Shown here: piece after piece, positions 23,281-36,600 of the stretch | Layout of the letters: each line of letters begins with the position of its first letter | Numbering within the stretch: the first letter of the stretch is position 1 | Origin: Sophora flavescens | Lineage: Eukaryota > Streptophyta > Magnoliopsida > Fabales > Fabaceae | NCBI GenBank assembly: GCA_030762895.1 | Contig: CM061062.1 | Span: 132,911,104-132,975,103, forward strand | Direction of reading: 5' to 3' | Length of the DNA stretch: 64,000 nucleotides | Notes under the pieces: generated by a model | Databases searched by the model: none | Seen by the model: the letters and a program-made list of their open reading frames with translations, nothing else | Told to the model about the DNA's origin: nothing | Position numbers and translations under genes: made by a program

Positions 23281-24000
23281 TAAGATCAAAATTAATAAAT
23301 TTAAACAGAAAAAAATAGAGCACGTTGGAAAAGCTGAATTTTTTCCATTTCAACTGTTTTATCCTCAAATAGTTGTTTTCAAAATAATATAATATGTTTT
23401 TTTGTCAAAATAATAATAGTAATATAACATGTTTGACATATTACTTAAATTTATATAAAAAGTTTCTTTTGAGAAAAAAAAAATTGTTTTATACCATCTA
23501 GTTTGTTTTAGCTTAAGATTATTGTGGTTTGATTTTTTTATTTTTAAAATTTTCTTCCCTGTTTACTCCTACAAAACTAACTCCTAAACAAAATTATTAA
23601 ATTATATAAATAACTCCATACTCTTTTTCATAATTTACTATATAAAACAGATATTTTTGCACCACCCAAACCAAAATAGATTATCTTAAAATCGTTTTTC
23701 AGTAAATAAACCCAAACAAAAACAAATATAGTTTATAGTCGATTATCACAATAATTGATTATCAGCATAATCTTTTTTTTTTTTTCCAATTTTCCCAAAC
23801 ACACTTTTAAGTGAGTAGGAAAGGATACATCTCAATCATGGAGACACCGCAACCAGATAACCAACCAATCACTCTTACCTCTTCTCTTTCTCTTCCCAGT
23901 TCTTGTACAAAAACTCTTTCTAATAAAATAAAAAATCTCATCGAATACTCCTATGTTCCATCAATGGTTGGTTTTTTGTGACCATGTTCTTTGTGAGCAT
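23281..24000. other. AT-rich, no gene seen
   Basis: Poly-A/T rich sequence without supported reading frame or inverted repeat. The last 200 bp may belong to the element whose coding remnant starts near 24000. Confidence 0.5.
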
Positions 24001-24012
24001 GCAAGAAATCAT

Positions 24013-24389
24013 CTATCTCTTTGACTTGACTTGTAGCTTTCTTATCTCTTTTTCTTTCTGATCAAAGTCTTTGCCAAAGGTTCTTTCATTCAACATCTTT
24101 CTCAAATCATAATCCAACTGAGTAACGTGAGCTTTCAGGTTTAATATTTTCATCAGTTTCTTCCATCCGATCTGCAATCTTTTCCACCTTTTTTTTGAGG
24201 TTTTGCAGCATATCATTCCGCCCCACCATATTTTATGTTTGCCAATTAAGAACTTCTTCAGCTTGCGCCAGACCTTTAAGCTTTCCATCAGATTGAACTT
24301 CATTTGGCCGAATGAAAGGTTTAGAGGACTTGTTTGAAATTGGATCAACTTTCCTTTCCAAGGCAGGAAAGTGTTGCTCATAATCTGAA
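24013..24389 (-). pseudogene. Polyprotein-like remnant, piece 3 of 3 (downstream part)
   Basis: Minus-strand sequence with blocks such as 'EEVLNWQ' and 'MLQNLKKKVEKIADRMEETD' in one frame and 'VTQLDYDLRKMLNERTFGKD' in another, so frameshifts are present. It looks like a coiled-coil-rich region of a retroelement or pararetrovirus-type polyprotein; the exact family is not certain. It ends at 24389 because a CACTA element inserted there. The frame entering from the other side of that element (40720) is in register once one GAA copy is removed. Other pieces are at 40720-41062 and 52357-52600. Confidence 0.5.
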
Positions 24390-24439
24390 CACTACAAGAA
24401 ATTTCGCTATTTCCCAGGGCTTTTTACCTAGGGATTTAA

Positions 24440-24820
24440 ATCCCTGGTAAATTTTGACATTTCCCATGGTTGAGACCCCGGGAATACTCTCTGTAAGCTT
24501 CCCACGGGCAGAGCGGTGTGAAAATAGGCGCGGATGAGTTTCCCACGGGTTAAACCTTCGTTAATTACGCGCGGAGTTTCCCACCTTCATAATCCATCTA
24601 CAGCGCGCGGATTTCCCATGGCCAATACCCTCACAACTACTATACGCCGTTTCCCACGGATCCAACCGTCACTAATCTCGGATTTTCCCACGGACTCCAC
24701 CGTCGCAAGTCACAAGGCGCTATTTCCCATGGCCTCCACCGTCGCAAGTCAGAAGGCGCTGTTTCCCACGGCCTCACCGTCGCAACGTATAGGCGCTGTT
24801 TCCCACGGCCACGCCCGTGG
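24440..24820. repeat. Left subterminal repeat zone of the CACTA element
   Basis: About ten copies of TTTCCCACGG or TTTCCCATGG at irregular spacing in a GC-rich stretch, next to short CGCGC motifs. These are probable binding sites for the TnpA-type protein. Confidence 0.7.
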
Positions 24821-24979
24821 GAATATATAAAATACCTAGCCACCTCTTCTTCCTTCGTTCATCAGTTCCCAGCTCCTCATTTTCATCCTCCGCCACATCA
24901 CAGGGAATCCGCATCACCTCCATTTTCGCACCACATGTAAGCTATTTCCCTCTGCCCCTCTTTCTCTCCACCTTTCCCC

Positions 24980-25485
24980 TTCCATTTTCGCTCCTCATTT
25001 TCTCTCTGGTAGCAGAACCACCTCCGCATCGGCAGCGCATCTTCGACGTCAGCAGAATTGGTTAACTGGAAACTTTGTTTTGATTTCATTGCTTTGGTCT
25101 TAGTTCTGTAGGAAAAAATTATGATACCCTTTATCTTCTTCATTCCGGAAGGAAAATTTTGTGATTCTTGTTCTTCATTCCATTTTCGCTCCTCATTTTC
25201 TCTCCGGTAGCAGAACCACCTCCGCATCGGCAGCGCATCTTAGAGGTCAGCAGAAACCACCACGCGACCTGAGCCTCTCAAGGTGCAAAGTCCCTTCGTT
25301 TTCAAATACCCATTATGATAAAGTTGTCATCTTGATTTTTTGCTGTCATCTGGAATTGGTTAACTGGAATTTTTGTTGCCTTTGTTTTGATTTCATTGCT
25401 TTGATCTTAGTTCTGTAGGAAAAAATTATGATACCCTTTATCTTCTTCATTCCGGAAGGAAAAATTTGTGATTTTTGTTCTTTAT
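24980..25485. repeat. Imperfect duplication in the CACTA 5' leader
   Basis: Two blocks sharing 'GTAGCAGAACCACCTCCGCA', 'TTAGTTCTGTAGGAAAAAAT' and 'TATCTTCTTCATTCCGGAAG' occur at about 24984-25165 and 25190-25485. The second has about 100 bp of additional sequence. It probably covers the transposase promoter and leader. Confidence 0.65.
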
Positions 25486-25499
25486 GGCTTCAGTCATTT

Positions 25500-26590
25500 G
25501 TCTAGTTCTGATAATGGTCAGGGCCGACCCAACAACTATAAAGGCCTAAAGCGAATTCTGAAGCGAGACCCCTTTAAAGCAAATAACAATTTTTTTATTA
25601 AAAAAAATTATTTAAAATTAATTTACCTTTCATGTTTTTTGGGATGCAAAATCATTTATTAAATGCAACATAAACAGGTAGAAGATTTAAAATTTAAATG
25701 CAAAATCTTTTATTAAATTCAAAATCATTCACATAAAATTTAAAATTCTGTGTGCTTGTTAGCTCATTGATTGTAGTTGTACCTCCCTATTCACGATGCT
25801 AATACTATCTCCAACAGTGACTGATTTTTAGCATGTTTAGAATCACTTATTTTTATGAAAATAAATTTTTTAAAGGCTTTTTCAGGAAACTTTATATTAT
25901 AAATTAGTTTGAATACAATAAGCAAATTTAGACACATACTTCGTGTACATTTCAAAAGTTAAAGCCAGGCACTTCATATTATCTCTCTTAGACTCTACAA
26001 TTGCAGCTAATCTGATTTTAAGTATCAAATTAGGTGGGCTATGACTGTTTCATCCTTATGCCTTCAATTACAAAGTGTAAAATTGTCAAGTAAGGTTAAT
26101 TTTTATTTTATATAATATTTGACCAAAGCCTTAGCTTCCCGTTTGAGGTACAATATTATTGAGCGCATATACTCTTTGAAGGTATCGTTCAATATATTGA
26201 ACCTTGAATTGTCCAGTGGGGACAGTTTGGGAACAAACTTTTCTTCTATCGTATAATAGTTATTGTGTAATTCCCATGCGTTATATTTGATAAATTTTCG
26301 GTCTGATACATTTCATTTTGCTCTCTAGGTGCATGATTGATCGTGGTCAAGTCATGTACTTGGAGACCAATGGGAAATGCTGTCGAAATTTTGTCAAATA
26401 TAATATATGTGAATTAAACAATAACTATTAATACTAGGATCGGGTGTTCGAAAAGTTTCTTCTCAAATGGGATAGGGCCATACCAATTTACGAAAGGGAG
26501 TAGTCTTTGATTGTGAAGCATTTGGTGGATATATCTAAGTGGACATGTTGAAATTTAATGTTAAAATTTATCTGGATTTTTTATTAATAT
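25500..26590. other. CACTA leader region without gene
   Basis: AT-rich, no supported frame. 'GGGCCGACCCAACAACTATA' at about 25521 resembles the end of a common plant MITE, but no mate was found. Confidence 0.4.
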
Positions 26591-26597
26591 GTAGAAG

Positions 26598-29500
26598 ATG
26601 GATTGTTATCCTTCGAATCTTAGTTGGGTGTATGATAGGTTATATCCGAAAAGAAGGGGTTTGAAACGAACTTTCGTAGATGGGGTTGAAGAGTTTGTGA
26701 CCCAAGCAAAGCAACAAAAGTGTTTCATCGATGATGGAAACCGAATTAGATGTCCGTGTGCTAAATGCCGATGTTGGAAGATTAAGAGTGAAGACCTTGT
26801 GAAGACTGACTTGTATATGAATGGGTTCCAGGAAAATTACTGGATTTGGACTCTCCATGGTGAAGAAGTGCCACATGTTGATTTAGGGGTTGACGAGAAT
26901 TGCACGGGTGCCTTAAGCAGTCGTGCAGATATGGGATGTGGGGAACATTTTGTGTCAATGCAGGAGATGGTGTGTGATGCTCTTGGGGTAAACGAGGCGC
27001 ACGATTATGAAAACACCGAATATCTTCTGAATGAGGAAGCACAAAGATTTTATAATCTTTTAACTAAGACAGCAAAAAAGCCATTGTTTGAAGGGGCCTC
27101 AAACTCTAAATTATTGTTGTGTGTGAGGCATTTAGCTTGCAAGTTCAATTGGAATATTCCTGAAAAGTGTTTGGATTTTTTTTTTTGAAAATGCTTCAGG
27201 ACGTGATACTTATAAAAGGAGTTGTACCAAAGAATTATTATGGTGCAAAGAGGTTAGTGTCGAAGCTGGGATTGGAAGTCAAGAAGATTGATTGTTGCAT
27301 TAATGGATGCATGTTGTATTACGACAATGAATTCGGCATAAATGATGGAGCTTTGGTCAAATGCAAATTTTGTCAAGCTCCGAGGTATTGCCCTCCCAAG
27401 TCCGGGACAAGTAATAACAAACCAATTCCCGTAAAGACGATGTTCTATTTGTCAATAGTTCCAAGGATATAGAGAATGTTCGCATCAATGCGAACTGCAG
27501 GAAAAATGACATGGCACTTTGAGAACAAAAGAACTTCAGACGTCTTACGGCATCCATCCGATGGTGAAGCATGGAAGCACTTTGACCGGGTACATACTGA
27601 TTTTGCTTCGGATCCACGTAATGTATGACTTGGTTTAAGCTCCGATGGTTTTACCCCGTATATCCAAGTGTTGGCTTCACCATATTCTTGTTGGCCCGTA
27701 ATTGTTACTCCATACAATCTTCCTCCTAATATGTGCATGTTGAAACCTTATATGTTTTTGACGTGTCTCATACCGGGACCATCCAGTCCGAAGGCTGGTA
27801 TTGATGTTTATATACAGCCTTTGATTGATGATTTGAAGAGGTTGTGGAGTGGCGTGTTAACGTACGATATCGCAAGGAAGGAAAATTTTATAATGAAGGC
27901 AGCTTTGATGTGGACCATTAATGACTTCCCTGCTTATGGTATGTTGTCTGGTTGGGGGACTCATGGTAAATTGGCATGTCCACATTGCATGGAGTATACA
28001 AAGGCCTTTACCTTGAAACACGTGGGGGAGTTCTTGGTTTGGCTCGCATCGTATGTTCTTGGAAATGGATCATTCATTCAGACGGAATAAGAATGTCTTC
28101 AAAAAGGGGGAAGTTGAAAAAGATGCACCGCCGCCTAGGTTCAAACCGGAAGAGATTTGGAGTAGAGTAAGAGAACTACCAAAAGTCACTGGCAATGGTC
28201 GTGTGTCCAAATTACAAGGATACGGGGAGGGCCATAACTGGACAAAAAGAAGTACTTTTGGGGACCTCCCGTATTGGAAAGATAATTTGTTGAGACACAA
28301 TCTCGATGTTATGCACATAGAGAAGAACTTTTTTGATAACATATTAAACACTGTCATGAATGTGAGCGGGAAAACCAAGGGCAATGAGAAGGCAAGAATG
28401 GACTTAGCTTTATACTATAGGCAACCAGAGTTGGTGCTAAAGTCGCAGGTTAATGGGAAGATGTTAAAACCGAAAGCTAGTTACACTTTAACTGTCGATG
28501 AAGCAAAGACCGTTTGTTGCTAGATAACAGAACTTAGGATGCCATATGGTTATTCTTCCAAATTAGCAAGATGTGCCGATGTTAACAACCGGGGGGGGGG
28601 GGAAGTTCTTGGTTTGGCTCGCATCGTATGTTCTTGGAAATGGATCATTCATTCAGACGGAATAAGAATGTCTTCAAAAAGGGGGAAGTTGAAAAAGATG
28701 CACCGCCGCCTAGGTTCAAACCGGAAGAGATTTGGAGTAGAGTAAGAGAACTACCAAAAGTCACTGGCAATGGTCGTGTGTCCAAATTACAAGGATACGG
28801 GGAGGGCCATAACTGGACAAAAAGAAGTACTTTTGGGGACCTCCCGTATTGGAAAGATAATTTGTTGAGACACAATCTCGATGTTATGCACATAGAGAAG
28901 AACTTTTTTGATAACATATTAAACACTGTCATGAATGTGAGCGGGAAAACCAAGGGCAATGAGAAGGCAAGAATGGACTTAGCTTTATACTATAGGCAAC
29001 CAGAGTTGGTGCTAAAGTCGCAGGTTAATGGGAAGATGTTAAAACCGAAAGCTAGTTACACTTTAACTGTCGATGAAGCAAAGATCGTTTGTTGCTAGAT
29101 AACAGAACTTAGGATGCCATATGGTTATTCTTCCAAATTAGCAAGATGTGCCGATGTTAACAAAGGAAGGATGCATGGGATGAAAAGTCATGATTGTCAT
29201 GTATTCATGGAATGTTTACTTCCTATTGCTTTTAGTTCATTGCTCGTGCATGTCTTGAATCCGCTTACTGAATTGAGTCAATTCTTCAAGGATTTGTGCT
29301 CTGCAACATTGAGGGAGAATGACCTGATTAGGATAGAGCAAAATATTCCCATCATTCTATGCAAGTTGCAGAAAATATTCCCCCCTGGTTTCTTTGATTC
29401 TATGGAGCATCTCCCAGTACATCTCGCGTATGAAGCGAGGCTTGGTGGACCGGTTCAATATAGGTGGATGTATCCATTTGAAAGGTAATATAACCATCCT

Positions 29501-30873
29501 AGAATTTTGATTAGACATTTTTCCATTCGAAGTGAAAGGATATGACTATGAACTTCTTGTTGTTTTATAGATTCATGGGTGATTCGAAACGATTGGTGAA
29601 CAATAAGGCTAAGGTTGAAGGATCAATCTGTGCGTCTTACTTACACCGCGAGACAAGCCATTTTTGTTCCCATTATTTCAAGAACTTCATGTTGTCACAG
29701 ACAAATAGTAGGAATGAAATGGAAAGTGAAAGCGAAAGACATCCGTTAACCTTGTCAGTCTTTTGCCAGCCTGGTCGTGCTTCTGGGAAGGAGACCTCTC
29801 ACTGGTTAACGGACAAAGAGAGGAAGTCGGCTCATGTTCATGTGTTGATAAATTGTACCGAAGTTAAACCATACCTTGAGTATGCATTTCGTATCATTTT
29901 CTTTCAATTACCTAATAGTATATATTTTTCTTCTAATAATATATATTGTCTAACTTTACAGCGCCTTCTTGATATCTGCAAACAGCGAACAAGAACAGTC
30001 TGCCCGTATACATGCTGAATTTCCAATCTGGTTTAAGCAACAAGTTAGTACCTTAAAAATCTTTGAATTATCCATTGTGAGTAAAACCTAGACATGATTT
30101 TTTAGAATTGACATATGTAGGTTTACCGTGAGAAATCAACTCCCATCAACAAACACTTAAGGAACTTAGCCGATGGTCCTAATATAGAAGTCAAAGAATG
30201 GCACACTTACTTCGTGAACAGGTACAAATTTCATACCCAATCATGGACGGAGGGCAAAAAAACCATCAACAGCGGGGTCCACGTAAAGGGTCTCACAAAA
30301 GGAATTGAAAATGACTTCTACGGCGTGATCCAACATATATATGAACTGATGTACCCTTCTTTAGACTATACTAAAAGAATAGTTCTATTTTATTGTAACT
30401 GGTTTGATCCGTCCGGTAGAGGCACAAAATTTAACCCGAAATGTAATACTGTGGACATTCGAATGGGTAGAAGATATCAAAGGGATGATCCGTTTATCAT
30501 AGCACAAAATGTGAGACAGGTGTATTATGTACCTTATCCACCAACTCGTAAGGACAAACGAGGTTGGTCCGTCGCCATCAAGACAACACCAAGGGGTAGC
30601 ATCGAAGTGGATGATTCAGAGGGAGAGGTGCCTTATCAAGTGGATGTAATGTCACATGTAGCTGAAGTCATTGAAGTTGACACTATCGATGACTTAGGGG
30701 ACTTGCAAGTCGCTGGTGAAGAAGTGAATATCACCAATTTGTCATCCATCCAGGAGCATTTGGATGAAGAAGACGATAATTCCACTGAAGAACATGAAGA
30801 GACAGGATCTGAAGATGAGGAAGAAGATAATGACTCAACAGGAGCTAAAGACGATGACTTAAATTCTGAATAA
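26598..30873 (+). pseudogene. CACTA Tnp2-type (TNPD) transposase, disrupted
   Basis: Segments in order: transposase-associated N-terminal domain with the 'CPCAKCRC' cysteine cluster (about 26745-26780); Tnp2 core (27190-28500) with 'LACPHCMEYTKAFTLKH' and 'HNLDVMHIEKNFFDN'; a DUF4218-like domain (29130-29484) with 'LPVHLAYEARLGGPVQYRWM'; and a DUF4216-like domain (30250-30560) with 'VLFYCNWFDPSGRGTKFN', then an acidic tail. Probable introns are 29485-29570, 29880-29961 and 30044-30120. Defects: frameshift at the T11 run near 27173-27183; TAG 27470-27472; TGA 27626-27628; frameshift near 28025; TAG 28521-28523 and 29096-29098; and a 560-bp internal tandem duplication. Intact, it would cut and join CACTA ends in the nucleus. 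Confidence 0.88.
28029..29163 (+). repeat. 560-bp near-perfect tandem duplication inside the CACTA transposase
   Basis: Copy 1 (28029-28588) and copy 2 (28604-29163) differ at only one base seen (C at 28510, T at 29085). They are separated by CC, a run of twelve G and one A. Both encode the same Tnp2 segment including the same premature stop. Confidence 0.9.
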
Positions 30874-31104
30874 ATCGTAGTTAATTTGTATTAGATCCTC
30901 TGAAGACTTTATGATTTGGATAATTAAGTTATTTTTGGTTGTTGGATTATTAGTTAGTTATACTTGTTGACTTTATGACTTGGATAACTTATTTTTGGCT
31001 GTTGGATTATTAGTTAGTCATATTTGTTGACTTTATGACTTAGATAACTTATATTATTGCTATATCTGATAACTTTTGTTTTAACATTAAATTGCTCTGT
31101 AGAC

Positions 31105-32341
31105 ATGTCTTCAGGACGTGACCCACCTCCACCCATCAAAGGTAAGGGTAAGGGTATTATGTTTGATACTGACTCCCGTCCAACTCCCCGTCGTTGTCGG
31201 AACAGACCTTCCACCAATTTAGTGATTCGTGAGTCTACAGACGGGTACTCACGTATGCCTTCGACGTTTACCTCGTCAGCGTCAGCACCACACCCACATG
31301 TACCTACATCGCGCCCACCATAGCAAGCACCTTCGCCGCCTCCATGTGTTGCACCTACATCGCCTCATATCGATATGATTCCCACCCCGGGGGTCACGAC
31401 ACATGCACACTATAGAGCATCTCCTTCAGCATGTGTGGATGAGGAGCGACAATATAGTCCCGGCTATTCACGCTCACCTTTAGTTGCAGATGTGCATGAG
31501 CATCCAGAGGAGCCAGTGGAGCTAGAGGAGCTAGATGGGTCAGAGGTAGTTGAGCTCATGCCCGATGGTCGACCTATTATTAGGCCTAGTGGTAACGGGT
31601 AAGAATTAATAAAATTTCTATATGTTTGGTTGATTCATCCATTTTATCATAATTTATTACCATGTGTTTGATTGGTTCATGCGTCTTTACTGTTAAGGTT
31701 CCTTCCTTGTAAGAGAGCAGCGAGTGCCTTCACGTTTATTATCCAGCAAAGGTATCATAGGACAATTAAATCATGGGGAAAACTCACTGACAATGAGCGG
31801 ACTAGTATATTTGATGCTTTTAGAGTAAGTAGCAAATTTCAATTTACTTAATGTGGTTTTTATTATTTCCGAAACTATTAGTATAACAATTGTTATTTAT
31901 CTTAATACAAGGTCAGGCGGCATGGAGGAACGAAGATGAGTCAGAGATCAAGAGGATCTTTCACCATAAAGCCTCCGAACGCCTTTCTGATATGCTTAGG
32001 GAGGCTCGTGAGAGTGGCATACAACGATCCTGGATTGGAGATGGTATTTGGGAGGAGTTGCGACGTTATTGGGCTTCTGATCAATTAAAAAAAAAATTTG
32101 ATCAGGCAAAGAAAAATAGAGCATCAGAAAAGGGTGGGAGCCTGCACACGGGAGGTAGCATTTCCCAGTCGTAGTGGGCAGATCGTATGGTATGCTCATA
32201 CTGTCATTCTTTATGCATTAAATGTATTTATTCCAACATCATAGTTCATTAATTGTTATCTTAATAATCTATGCTTGTGTTATAGGCTCGCCGGTATAAT
32301 CGAGGAGTACAAATTCATGACGTTCACAAACGCACCCATAC
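31105..32341 (+). pseudogene. CACTA TnpA-type protein (plant transposase, Ptta/En/Spm), truncated
   Basis: Exons 31105-31598, 31698-31824, 31917-32189 and 32286-about 32341 have GT-AG junctions and compatible phases. The protein begins MSSGRDPPPPIKGKGKG, has a Pro/Ser-rich N-terminal half, then 'TIKSWGKLTDNERTSIFDAF' and 'SWIGDGIWEELRRYWASDQ', typical of the second gene of plant CACTA elements, which binds subterminal repeats. TAG at 31321-31323 and TAG at 32172-32174 (each a likely former CAG) interrupt it. The last exon stops where copia LTR sequence begins, and its 3' part is not found on the far side of the insertion. Confidence 0.75.
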
Positions 32342-32379
32342 TAGAGGTATCCACACGAGCGGATTCCGTGAGCGTCCAC

Positions 32380-33639
32380 ACGAGCGGTGTCTCTAGAGGT
32401 ATCCACACGAGCGGATTCCGTGAGCGTCCAACGTCACGAACCGAAGCGTCTCTGTCTCACAGTGCTAGCTTCAAAACCGAGACTTTGTTGTTCACACTTA
32501 CTCTCTTTTGTGCGGCTAGGTTATCAACCGTGTGGGCACAACAACTTAAGTGGTCTACTTATAGTATCACCTCCTTAAGTGAGTTAGTGAGCAACATTTG
32601 ACCTAAGCCCATCTACTATGCGCTAGGCCCAATAGGAAAGTCCAACTTTCTTTTAATGCTTCTTTTAATCCGCTCTTTTGTGTGTGACCCTATAGGTTCC
32701 CAATACATTAGCAGTAATATTAAATCCCATTTAATATTACAAACAGTGAGCGTATCTAGCAATACATCACTGCTACCTAAGTAGTGAGAAAGTCGATGAT
32801 TTGACGAAACCTTTCTGTGACAAATATTCATGTGCATTGTTATCCCTTTGTCCATATATCTATATTGAACACAAGGCATAGAATGTGTCACCCTTGTATG
32901 GTTCAATATCATGTTCCCTGATACCCGAGTAGACTTAACAACAAATGAGGTCAATATCTCATATTGACTCATTTCAAAGACGGCCATGCATTTTACAGTC
33001 TCACTCTATCAGGGGGCCCACAGATATTACTCCTGTTATGTAGGAGGGACAAATTCCATCTAGGTCATTCACATCCCTCTGCATGGCTCGTGGTATGCCC
33101 AATGATCGTCTTTATAATCATCTTATTACAGATGACGTTTGACGATATTAAAGCACACGACTCCTCATGTAGGGATCGTAGTGATTTCAGGTCGAAGGAT
33201 TACATACACCATTGTCACTATGAGAACTACTTATGACACTCACATAACGCTCCATGTAGTGTTCTCATGGTGGGTCAATCCAGTACATCATTACCTTAAT
33301 GCGTACCTATGTGGCAACTCGATATCTCATATCTATGACCCGTGAGATGTGGTCATCAGTCTGCACACATAATAGTCTCAATTGTATTATTATTGTCCTT
33401 ATTAATAAAATACTTGACTACGGATATTTAAGAATAGGATTTCATTGTTCAATAGTGTCTCACGATCAAGTCATATACTTGATATTCTATTGAACAGAAA
33501 TTTCTATTCTAAGGACTTTATTATGTTTAAACAAGTAACACAATAAACTGGAATGCCTCATATCACATATATATATGAAGTAGCAAGATACAAATGTAAG
33601 TCTAAAGAAATACATTGGCCTCTAGGGCTTACACCAACA
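32380..33639 (-). repeat. Copia 3' LTR, truncated at its outer end
   Basis: Matches 38930-40190 closely. About 150 bp present in the other LTR (38783-38930) are missing here, and a 52-bp piece starting AGAGGTATCCACACGAGCGG is repeated in tandem at 32343-32446 across the junction with CACTA sequence. Confidence 0.85.
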
Positions 33640-33653
33640 ATCTCCCACTAGCA

Positions 33654-36600
33654 CTAGAGCCAATCAGGCATCAATCTAATGCCCATCGATCTAGTGTGAC
33701 CTTCATGCTTCTGTTGAGCAAGAGGTTTCGTAAGTGGGTCAGCAACATTATCAAGTGTTGGTACTCTGCATATCTTCACATCTCCTCTATCGATAATCTC
33801 TCGAATGAGATGGAAGCGCCTAAGTATATGTTTGGATCGCTGATGAGATCTAGGTTCCTTAGCTTGTGCAATGGCCCCATTGTTATCACAATAGAGATCA
33901 ATGGGGTCCACAATACCAGGAACCCTACCAAGCTCAGTAATGAACTTCCTGATCCAAACAGCCTCCTTTGCTGCATTGGAGGCAGCAATATACTCAGCCT
34001 CTATAGTAGAATCGGCAACTGTCTCCTGCTTCGAACTTTTCCAGCTCACAGCCCCGCCATTCAGGCAGAACACATAACCAAATTGCGATCTGGAATCATC
34101 CTTATCGGTCTGGAAGCTAGCATCGGTGTAACGTATTACATCAAGCTCTTCCTCACCTCCATATACCAAGAACGAATCCTTAGTTCTTCTCAAGTACTTA
34201 AGGATGCTCTTGACAATGAGACAGTGACTTTCACCGGGATCGATCGGTACACCTGCTCGTTATGCTTAAAGCATACGATACATCTGGTCGAGTACATAAC
34301 ATGGCATACATGATAGATCCAATTGCGGATGCATATGGAATCTTACTCATGCGATCCCTTTCTTCTTGAGTGGAAGGGGATTGTGCCTTTGATAGGCATA
34401 TACCATGTGACATAGGCAAGAGTCCTTTCTTGGATTCATGCATGTTAAAGCGTCTCAACACTTTGTCTATGTATGTACTCTGACTTAGGCCAAGCAATTT
34501 CAGCGATGTCTCCCTATAGATCCTGATTCCCAATACATAGGTAGCCTCACCCAAATCTTTCATAGAGAAGCAATTCCCTAACCATGTCTTTACATTTTGT
34601 AGTGTAGGGATGTCATTTCCAATGAGTAATATGTCATCTACATATTACACCAGAAAAACAACAATGCTCCCACTAACCTTCTTGTAGACACAAGGTTCAT
34701 CTTCATTTTTGATGAATCCGTACTGTCTTACAGCATCATCAAAACGAAGGTTCCAACTTCTGGAAGCTTGCTTCAATCCATAGATTGACCGCTGCAATTT
34801 ACATACCTTTCGGGCATCCTCTGAAATGTCAAAGCCTTCAGGTTGTGTCATGTACACATCCTCAAGAAGCTTTCCATTAAGGAAGGCAGTTTTGACATCC
34901 ATCTGCCATATCTCATAATCATGGTATGCAGCGATAGCAAGTAAGATCCGGACGGATTTAAGCATCGCAACAGGTGAAAAGGTCTCATCATAGTCGACAC
35001 CATGAATTTGCTTGAAACCCTTAGTGACCAATCGCGCCTTAAAGGTGTGTACCTTACCATCCATGTCAGTTTTCTTTTTGAAAACCCACTTGCACCCTAT
35101 AGGTTTTACCCCTTCAGGTGGCTCTACCAGGGTCCATACCTGGTTGGTGTACATGGAATCCATCTCAGATTTCATGGCCTCAAGCCACTTCTCGATTCTC
35201 GGGCCGCAATGGCCTCCCGGTAGGTCACAGGCTCATCTTGATCCATGAGCAATACATCACCTTGTGGAGTCATGAGAAATCCATATCTCTCAGGGCTGGT
35301 GACGTATCCTATTAGACCTACGCTGGTCTTGTGCTCTTGGAGGCGGGTTGTTCCTCCACAAAGATTCTCGTGAAGGTTGCTCCTGTTCCACCAATGGTAG
35401 GTCACTACTCTGTGATTCTTGAATTTCTTCAAGTTCTATCTTCCTCCCACTTGGTTCCTATGGAGATAAACTCCTTTTCTAGGAATACACCAGTCAGTGC
35501 GACAAACACTTTGCCTTCGGAAGGATTATAGAAATAGTATCCCTTGGTTTCTTTGGGATACCCCACAAAGAAGCATTTATCAGATTTGGGATCAAGCTTA
35601 TTAGAAACTTGACGTTTTACATATGCTTCACAACCCCAAATCTTCATAAAAGACATCTTTGGGTCGTCTACCACTCCATATCTCATATGGTGTCTTTTCT
35701 ACCATTTTGGATGGAACACGGTTAAGTGTTAAAAGCTGCTGTCAATAGAGCATATCCCCAAAAGCAGTTTGGAAGGTTTTCATGACTCATCATAGACCGA
35801 ACCATGTCCAACAAGGTTCTATTTCTCCTCTCAGAAACACCATTCCATTGTGGTGTTCCAGGTGGAGTGAGTTGAGATAAAATCCCACACTCTCTCAGAT
35901 GATCATCAAACTCTAGGCTCAAATATTCACCACCTCGATCTGATCGAAGAGCTTTAATATTTTTACCAAGTTGGTTTTGTACCTCATTTTTGAATTCCTT
36001 GAACTTTTCAAAGGATTCCGATTTATGTTTCATAAGATACACAAATCCATATCTACTGAAATCATCAGTAAATGTGATGAAGTACTGAAAACCACCTCTA
36101 GCTAATGTGTTTAGGGGTCCGCATACATCGCTATGTATAAGACCCAAAAGATCGTTGGCTCTTTCACCTTTTGGTAAATGGAGCTTTAGTCATCTTTCCC
36201 AATAAACAAGACTCACATATCTCATATGATTCATAATCAAATGAGTCCAAGAGTCCATCTTTATGGAGCTTCGAAATGCGCTTCTCATTTATATGGCCTA
36301 AACGATAATGCCAAAGATAAGACGGGTTCAACTCATTTGGTTTGATCCTCTTAGTATTTACGTTATAGATGGGCATTTCAAGATCAATGACATAAAGTCC
36401 ATTACTCATGTGTGCACTAGCATAGAAAATATCATCCAAATAAATAGAACAACTTTTGTTCTTTATTATAAAAGAAAAACCAATCTTGTCCAAACAAGAA
36501 ATGGAAATGATATTCCTGCTAATTGCAGGCACAAAATAACAGTTCTCTAACTGAATAGTAAGCCCAGTGGGCAAAGTCAATACATAAGTCCCTACGGCTA

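Noticed and set aside
24534..25418. Plus-strand frames near the CACTA left end considered as a gene
   Set aside because: They translate subterminal repeats and the duplicated leader; there is no domain and no continuity.
33615..34313. 232-codon plus-strand frame
   Set aside because: Antisense shadow of the copia RNase H region, whose motifs are clear on the minus strand.
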